Assembly: GCF_009720365.1 (NCBI RefSeq)
Contig: NZ_WBZD01000043.1
Span: forward strand, 62,001 to 126,000
Reading direction: 5' to 3'
Source of the DNA: Catellatospora paridis
GTDB lineage: Bacteria; Actinomycetota; Actinomycetes; Mycobacteriales; Micromonosporaceae
DNA length: 64,000 bases
The stretch's first letter is position 1, and every line of letters begins with the position of its first letter. The position numbers were made by a program, and so were the translations under genes. Below, piece by piece: positions 59,601 to 64,000 of this stretch. Under the pieces are notes generated by a model. The model did no database searches. It was not told the DNA's origin and saw nothing but the letters and a program-made list of their open reading frames with translations.

Positions 59601-62600
59601 GGCACCAGCCACGTCGAGGCCTCCGGACACCAGCGCCCCTCCGACGTCTTCGCCACCCCTGAACAGGTCACGACCTGGGACTCGCTGTCCGGCGGTGGGC
59701 TCGACCTGCTGGTCGGCGAGCTGAAGGCACGCGACGACCTGAACCTCGACCAGAAGTTGCGGCACCTGCGCGAGGAGCTGTTCCGCGAGGTCGCGCCGCC
59801 GCCCTCACCTGTGGGCGGTGACCTGGACACCAAGAACCTCCGGGTCTACGAATGGCAGAGCGGCGAGCTGTTCGTGCACGCCGCAGCGCTGATGCTGGAC
59901 GACACGGCCACCATCGAGATCGCGTACGAGCCCCACCAGCTGTTCACCCAGTACCGCGACGACGTCTCCGATCCGTACCTGTCGCACGTCGGCCCGGTGC
60001 CCGCGGGCATGACCCGCGACCTCGCGGACAAGACGGTGCTGTGGCGGGCGCTGTCCGGCCGGTCCACCGACGGCGTCGACCCGGCCGAGCTGGCCGCCGA
60101 CGCGATCGACATGCAGGTCCGGCCGCTGCGCGGCGCGCTGGCCATGCGCAAACGGCTGATCACCGAGTTCGGTGTCGACCCGGCCCGGGTCCGCCTGTGC
60201 CACGACGACCAGCCGCGCCACGTCCACTACGCGACCAGCAAGTTCCGCCGCGCCCACCTGGTGGCGCTGCCGCAGGTGCGCCGCGACGGGCGGCAGGCCC
60301 GCGCCGCGATGGTCGCCGCGATGCGCGGGCACGGCGAGCGGGGGGCACGGCGTGACGCCCGGGCGCGCGCCCTGGCAGAGCTTGTGTGCGCCCGGCATGA
60401 ACCCGACGGGCAGCCCGGCAGCTACGCACTGCTGTGGGTGCGCCAGTCCCGGGTGCCGATGGGCGCGTTCATGGACACCAAACCCGAGCTGCTGCGCCAG
60501 ACCGTCGCCCTGCTCCGCGAGACGGACCCGGACCGGCGCATCCTGCTGATCGGCGACGACCTGTTCGACGGCCGACCGGAGCTGAAGGCCGCATTCGATG
60601 CCGAAGGCGTGCTCGACAACGTCGACACCGAGACGCTGCGCCAGTTCTGGTCCGCCGACCGCCACGGCGGGCAGGAACTCGGCCAGGGCGAGCAGGCACT
60701 GTTCCTGCACCACCTGGACAGCGCCCGCGACATCGTGCAGATCGGCATGGAGAGCGGCGCGCTGGAGATCGCCGTCACGCTCGGCGTGCCCACGGTGTAC
60801 TTCCAGGGCCGCGAGCACGTCGGCGACAAGGGCGTGCGCTGGCAGCTCTACTGGGACACCTGGGAGTACGGCGACCGCCGCGACCTGCTCGACGAGGACG
60901 GGCAACCGCAGCTGTTCCCGTCCGGGCGGGTGAAGACGGAGTTCGAGGCGCACACCGGGCCGTTGCGGGCGCCGCTGGCGACCATCCACCGGGTCGAGTT
61001 CGGCCCGGACCTGCCCGACCCCGAGGACCGGCTCACCCCGCCCGTCGCCGTGCACCACCCGGCGACGGTGTCCGCGGTGTCGGATCGGATCGCGCAACTG
61101 GCGGGTCGTGAACTGGACGGGTGGCCGCAGCGGCTGGGCCGGGACCGGTCGCTGCCCGACGGCTGGACACCGTGGGACGAGACGGCCTGGGCCGACAGCC
61201 GCTACTGCGCCGACCAGGCCGACCGGTGGCTGCGTACGGTGCCGGGCGACATCGAGTCCGCGGCGCACAAGTGGACCGCCGTGCAGCGGGCCCTGTCGGG
61301 CGTGCTGCGGCCCGCGACGGCTGCCGCCTACCGGGAGGCCGGCCTGCACACCGAAACGGCGGCAGGCACTGCCACCGCGGCCAGGCTGTCGCTCGCGTAC
61401 GCCGCCGAACCGGACACCCGCCCGCGGGCCGTCACCGAGCACGTGCGCCGAGTGCTGGCCGAGACGGAGCCGCGGCGGCAGGCGGCCGAGGAACTCCGCC
61501 TGCTCCAGCTCGACGAGCAGGAGATCGGTTCGCTGCGGAAAGCGATCGAGCAGGCCGTGACCGCGCGCGCCGAGATCAGGCGGACGGAGCGCGGCGAGAC
61601 CGCTCCGGCCCACGGGCTGCCACACGAGCCGGACCGACCGGAGGAGGACACGGTGCCCGATCCGGACAGCGCACCCGGCCTGGCCCGGACGGTGCTCGAC
61701 CGCGCGAGGACGGTGCGCGCCGACGGCGGAGCGGTGATCCCGCAGGCGGTGGCCGGTCTGATCGATGGCGCGCAGATGCTGGCGAACGGTGCGGACGGCC
61801 GGCCCGCGGTGGCCGACTTCGCCGCGGCAGTGCTCGGCAGACCGGTGCACCTCGCCGAGATCACCGGGTCGACCGGCGCGAAGGGCCTGTCCGGTGCGCC
61901 GGTCATGCTGGTGCAGGACGACGACGGCCGCAACATCGGGGTGGTGAAGGCGTTCCCCGACGCCGAGGAGTTCGCCCGCGAGCTGTCGGCGCTGCAGCGG
62001 CTGCGCAGCCGCGAGTTCACCCGGTTCGGCACTCCTGCGGCGCTGGGCATCGCGGCGTCGCCGCAACGCCACGGGGTCGTCGTGTCCGCACTGGCCCCCG
62101 GCCAGGCGATCGACGACCTGATCACGGAGGTGGGCAGGTCGACGGGTGCGGAGTGGGCGCCCGCCTTCAGGCGGCTCGAATGGTCCGTCGTCGGGGTGGG
62201 CGCCGCGCTCGCCGACCTGCATACCGCCGCCGCGGGCTCAGGCAGGCCGGTGGCGCGGGAGTTCCTGGACCGCCACATCGCGGTGGTGCGCAAATGGACC
62301 GGCCAGGTGGTGGACACGATGCGGACGCTGCAGGACCGTGACTGGGGCCTCGACCAGCTGACGAGGCGGGTCGAGCAGACCATCGCCGAGGCGCGCGACG
62401 TTCGCGGCTGGGCCGCGCTGGCACACGGCGACGCCCACCCCGGCAACTTCTTCTGGCATCCCGAACGCGGCCTGACCGTCATCGACCTGCCGATGCTGCA
62501 CCACGCCATGGACGGCGCCGGGAACCCGATCGGCGCACCGGAACGCGACCTCGCGTTCTTCGAGATCAAGCTGGCGGACTTCGGCATGAGCCTCGGGCTC

Positions 62601-62837
62601 AAGCCTGAGGAGCTGGCCCACCTGCGGCTGGCGTTCCGCAACGGGTACCGCGACGCGGGCGGCCCGGACCCGGACCCCCGCCTCATGGCACTGTTCGGGG
62701 TACGCGGCGCGATCCACGTGCTCAAGGAGGTGCCGTATCGGATGAGAAACGATCGACGCTACCGCCGCACCTCCCTGTCGGACCTGATCGAAGCTCGACT
62801 CGGCCTGCTCAGGGAGGTATTGAGGTGGAATCCGTAA
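56676..62837 (+). CDS. Giant polymorphic toxin with papain-fold, GT-like and APH-like kinase domains
   Basis: A 2053-residue protein with GGGGAGGG upstream of ATG 56676. Residues 1-125 match the WXG100-like N-terminus of CpnT-type type VII exported toxins ('EWVVGVDWPEGDEAAMRELA'). A hydrophobic helical region (about 137-310) and a Pro/Gly/Ala-rich disordered linker (about 390-610) follow. Residues 780-970 are a papain-fold toxin domain with Cys807 ('AINCPDVV'), His910 ('AAHAVTVHN') and Asp925 ('YVDAQDN'), as in glutamine deamidases. Residues 1050-1450 look like a GT-B glycosyltransferase ('QIGMESGALEIAVTLGVPTV'), an inference. Residues 1690-2053 are an APH-like kinase: Lys1758, 'HGDAHPGNFFW' (1917-1927), Asp1937. 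It overlaps the next gene by 13 bases. Confidence 0.85.
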   Translation: MPLLPSPIPHPLSYFDAHDWMCTALEWVVGVDWPEGDEAAMRELADDWRAASSRMGPLLDEADDAALAAVAAAGGPDGQVASAILRLWSQLGRAHGTGGEEAALAMVVELLDDFGSQVDDGANQIEGVKIEFYVELGLLLIELIALAAAATVTFGASMAGAAPAMYATRFAIQRLLRRAAKELLERAAKKGLKDRLKDRLGDAVKDRIKSKVVRHLGEQALEEGMQEGLTSLGVQAYQVSEGNRGGLNAGELALDTGLGALAGGVGGVTGLGRARATTALGRFGEHALRGASGAMLGEVTVGVVTGQGVSLQTLGMAASSATFGSAVGDTRVAVDGRLLGAELSLSAAPDAQRLPDAALPPGPFDESGLAASAALFAGPAGETVPDSTIIGLDRTVATVDLSGGQHGGPGVAFGAEVPGTTADGGGPRLPGAPADPTGLFDGGAWPTEDRGPEDRGAEATGPTGHPGAPVGGHPGAPAASLATGAAAVLEPASGTIPSSPGPAVTSPPAGPGALPTGGGVAGDVPHGFVSPVVPASTHHGHPGTASGPARPGGVTPTGGPSPITAPERADDDIAVVAAAAVASLGGPGTGPVRPPAAAPGTGDRPAFRAAVSESRAEREAYESHTAFGRTHAMRLRFDPRSPTLLNRIRQWLQDGYAAGPPTFDPGRQAYEQSLAPWEARLRTLLDGPIDGPLPSEIDPASFAEFQHLRYGEDERGMFRVADGAVNEPDDRSRATGLDDPRPVETSRRYGMPGGHRRPLALHQQDVELAVERDADGRPRRFSDLFGEWPRRANDGGPKADPTRAINCPDVVLSVIDTWLHGRPRVAAPRTVDRFSPDLLPLGGEPGGAARIEDAVGARFQQLMTDHRASSYDEAWQPREEAFGTLESALLAQGHGAVAVLLMERPSGAAHAVTVHNQHGQVVYVDAQDNERPVATYRPGGAVRMDALLLSADALPVDLGLPPGHWTTPGTAVEDPGTSHVEASGHQRPSDVFATPEQVTTWDSLSGGGLDLLVGELKARDDLNLDQKLRHLREELFREVAPPPSPVGGDLDTKNLRVYEWQSGELFVHAAALMLDDTATIEIAYEPHQLFTQYRDDVSDPYLSHVGPVPAGMTRDLADKTVLWRALSGRSTDGVDPAELAADAIDMQVRPLRGALAMRKRLITEFGVDPARVRLCHDDQPRHVHYATSKFRRAHLVALPQVRRDGRQARAAMVAAMRGHGERGARRDARARALAELVCARHEPDGQPGSYALLWVRQSRVPMGAFMDTKPELLRQTVALLRETDPDRRILLIGDDLFDGRPELKAAFDAEGVLDNVDTETLRQFWSADRHGGQELGQGEQALFLHHLDSARDIVQIGMESGALEIAVTLGVPTVYFQGREHVGDKGVRWQLYWDTWEYGDRRDLLDEDGQPQLFPSGRVKTEFEAHTGPLRAPLATIHRVEFGPDLPDPEDRLTPPVAVHHPATVSAVSDRIAQLAGRELDGWPQRLGRDRSLPDGWTPWDETAWADSRYCADQADRWLRTVPGDIESAAHKWTAVQRALSGVLRPATAAAYREAGLHTETAAGTATAARLSLAYAAEPDTRPRAVTEHVRRVLAETEPRRQAAEELRLLQLDEQEIGSLRKAIEQAVTARAEIRRTERGETAPAHGLPHEPDRPEEDTVPDPDSAPGLARTVLDRARTVRADGGAVIPQAVAGLIDGAQMLANGADGRPAVADFAAAVLGRPVHLAEITGSTGAKGLSGAPVMLVQDDDGRNIGVVKAFPDAEEFARELSALQRLRSREFTRFGTPAALGIAASPQRHGVVVSALAPGQAIDDLITEVGRSTGAEWAPAFRRLEWSVVGVGAALADLHTAAAGSGRPVAREFLDRHIAVVRKWTGQVVDTMRTLQDRDWGLDQLTRRVEQTIAEARDVRGWAALAHGDAHPGNFFWHPERGLTVIDLPMLHHAMDGAGNPIGAPERDLAFFEIKLADFGMSLGLKPEELAHLRLAFRNGYRDAGGPDPDPRLMALFGVRGAIHVLKEVPYRMRNDRRYRRTSLSDLIEARLGLLREVLRWNP

Positions 62838-63928
62838 ACGCCGTGTCGGACACATCACCGCTATGGTCGGTCGAGCTTCCCGCCCACGACGGGACGCTAC
62901 GCACCGAGGACGTGGACGGCTGCCTCGTCATCGCCGAGGCCGCGGCCACGCTCATCAGCCCTGACGGGCGGATCCGCTGGTCACAAGAGCTCGGCCAGCA
63001 CGGCGACTGGTATCCGCTCGTCCGGGACGGACTAATGCACCGGATCGAAGACGACCGCATCGTGACCCGGGATCTCGGAACCGGCGAACTCGTGGCCTCG
63101 TTCGACGGTGGTCCCCGGGCACACCGGCTGAAGTTCGACCCGTGGGGCGGGTTCGTCTTCCGTCACCTGGTCGAGCAGGATCAGCGGGAGGTGCGCCGGG
63201 TCGGCCTGGACGGCGAGCTGCACTGGGCGGTGCCGTTACCCGATCGCATGGACGGCTACCGCCTTCGTACCTTCGGCGACCTCGTGGTGTTCGACGTCAA
63301 CAAGCTGCTGTACGCCTACGACCGTGACGCGGAACTGCAGTGGGCAGCCTGGGCCTGGGCGGGGGTCAGACTCGACCGGCCGGCGGACGAGCACCACCGC
63401 ATCAAGGGCCTGTGGGAGTACGACGCGAACCGCCTGCTGGCCCGCTTCGACTGGTACGACGGGGGCGGCTACTACCTCGTGGACGCTTTCGGCGGCTCAT
63501 CCGAGTTCATCACGACGCGGCAGGTCAGCGAGCCGCTCGCGGTGCTCCCCGGGGTCGAGGGCGGCCCCATGCGCCTGGCCGTGTGCGGACCGTCCCGGCA
63601 GGAGCAGATGATCTACACCTACCCGGTTTGGATGATCGAGGGCGACCGGGCCGTCTGGACGCACGACATGAACGTCGCCCCGGTCACGCTCACCGCGGGC
63701 GCAGCGGGCTCACTGGTCGTTTCGGCATCGCCGGACCGGCGGCGCTGGGACACCTACCACTGGCTCAGGCCGCTGTGGCACGAAACCTACGTGCGCTGCC
63801 TGAACTCCGACGGCACGACCCGGTGGACCTGGTACGCCCCCGGCATGATCACCCAGCATCCGAACATCGGCGCGGACGGCACGGTCTACGTCGGCGCGGC
63901 AGGCAGGTTGTACGCCCTGCCGGCGTGA
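62825..63928 (+). CDS. Cytoplasmic PQQ-like beta-propeller, candidate immunity protein
   Basis: A 367-residue protein built of six or seven WD/PQQ-like blades: 'LISPDGRIRWSQEL', 'GLDGELHWAVPLPD', 'YDRDAELQWAAWAW' and 'LNSDGTTRWTWYAPG' repeat a G-x-x-x-W motif. It has no signal peptide or membrane helix, so it should remain in the cytoplasm, unlike the kinase propeller at 45 kb. The GTG at 62825 lies inside the end of the toxin gene (13-base overlap), so the two are translationally coupled. This position directly after a toxin is typical of an immunity gene, but propellers are not among the common immunity folds; it could instead be a chaperone or export factor. Confidence 0.78.
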   Translation: MESVNAVSDTSPLWSVELPAHDGTLRTEDVDGCLVIAEAAATLISPDGRIRWSQELGQHGDWYPLVRDGLMHRIEDDRIVTRDLGTGELVASFDGGPRAHRLKFDPWGGFVFRHLVEQDQREVRRVGLDGELHWAVPLPDRMDGYRLRTFGDLVVFDVNKLLYAYDRDAELQWAAWAWAGVRLDRPADEHHRIKGLWEYDANRLLARFDWYDGGGYYLVDAFGGSSEFITTRQVSEPLAVLPGVEGGPMRLAVCGPSRQEQMIYTYPVWMIEGDRAVWTHDMNVAPVTLTAGAAGSLVVSASPDRRRWDTYHWLRPLWHETYVRCLNSDGTTRWTWYAPGMITQHPNIGADGTVYVGAAGRLYALPA

Positions 63929-63989
63929 CGCTATTTTCAAGGTCGAGTTCGGACGGTCCGGGCACGGTCTGGGGAACGGGAGGTCGACG

Positions 63990-64000
63990 ATGGCGAGCAT
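63990..64000 (+). CDS. Start of a further gene (cut by the window end)
   Basis: ATG at 63990 begins 'MAS' and is cut by the window edge after 11 bases. It is credible because GGGAGG stands at 63978-63983, six bases upstream. It would be the next gene after the propeller on the same strand and might belong to the toxin locus. Its product cannot be told. Confidence 0.5.

Noticed and set aside
56691-59765. Long minus-strand open frame inside the giant toxin gene
   Set aside because: Low-complexity Arg/Gly/Val-rich translation with no motifs; it is opposite a frame with clear toxin domains and a strong ribosome site.
59805-62222. Second long minus-strand open frame inside the toxin gene
   Set aside because: Same reason: no recognisable domain, and composition follows from the codon bias of the true plus-strand gene.
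1-64000. tRNA genes, rRNA genes, CRISPR arrays and complete insertion sequences
   Set aside because: I saw no T-loop-like clover patterns, no regularly spaced repeats and no transposase-like protein. Dedicated RNA and repeat searches would be needed to exclude degenerate forms.

Overview
The window is chromosomal DNA of a very GC-rich actinomycete, most likely a member of the Micromonosporaceae (Catellatospora/Actinoplanes/Micromonospora type). This rests on extreme G/C bias at third codon positions, many GTG and TTG starts, ATGA/GTGA stop-start overlaps, actinobacterial signature genes (cmk-der pair, MscL, Hrp1-like CBS protein, Stealth protein, WXG100-like polymorphic toxin) and small dispersed repeats. 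About 57 protein genes are supported. No rRNA, tRNA, CRISPR array or complete insertion sequence was seen. All family assignments come from reading motifs, not from a search.

Region by region. (1) 0.2-3.1 kb: a SHOCT protein, then on the minus strand a broken GntR/UTRA regulator, a GNAT acetyltransferase and two unknowns. (2) 3.4-8.5 kb: a sodium:solute symporter with a small membrane partner facing an APH-like kinase and a LytS/LytTR two-component pair. (3) 8.6-11.7 kb: a secreted protein, an anchored protein and an AraC-VOC pair. (4) 11.9-16.3 kb: DUF485-ActP acetate uptake, an Hrp1-like CBS protein, a P-loop-degenerate kinase relative and a deoxyribosyltransferase-like/Nudix fusion. (5) 16.4-23.2 kb: an inositol-monophosphatase-family enzyme, a Stealth sugar-phosphotransferase coupled to a PIG-L deacetylase with a propeller-like tail, and an ArsR-type regulator facing an MFS exporter. 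(6) 24.5-25.65 kb: an HNH endonuclease gene between the intact MFS gene and a nearly identical 195-bp internal piece of that gene. (7) 25.6-31.8 kb: a PadR regulator with twin operators facing an alpha/beta hydrolase, a DEAD/DEAH helicase, a ThrE exporter and a second hydrolase. (8) 31.8-35.9 kb: a tightly coupled operon of NrtR-type Nudix regulator, 25-codon minicistron, J-domain pseudokinase, VWA protein and PurA-like enzyme, with a consensus promoter and a palindromic operator. (9) 36-42.6 kb: a glucan-debranching enzyme, a LacI regulator with paired operators and a sugar ABC importer lacking its ATPase. (10) 42.6-49.1 kb: AlkB, a Ser/Thr kinase with an extracellular propeller, MscL, and a type III polyketide synthase / ICMT / FAD enzyme operon. 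(11) 49.3-54.3 kb: der, cmk, a small helical protein, a YbaB protein, endonuclease V, a Nudix hydrolase and an anchored protein. (12) 54.4-64 kb: a secreted lysozyme-like protein and a polymorphic-toxin locus. That locus holds a 2053-residue protein with a WXG100-like N-terminus, a papain-fold domain, a glycosyltransferase-like region and an APH-like kinase C-terminus, flanked by a deaminase-motif/SUKH-3 fusion and a cytoplasmic beta-propeller.

The two strongest candidates for undescribed biology are the NrtR/J-pseudokinase/VWA/PurA-like operon (31.8-35.9 kb), which looks like a regulated nucleotide-linked stress or conflict module, and the multi-effector toxin locus (55.3-63.9 kb). The MFS/HNH partial duplication is the clearest trace of recent DNA rearrangement.
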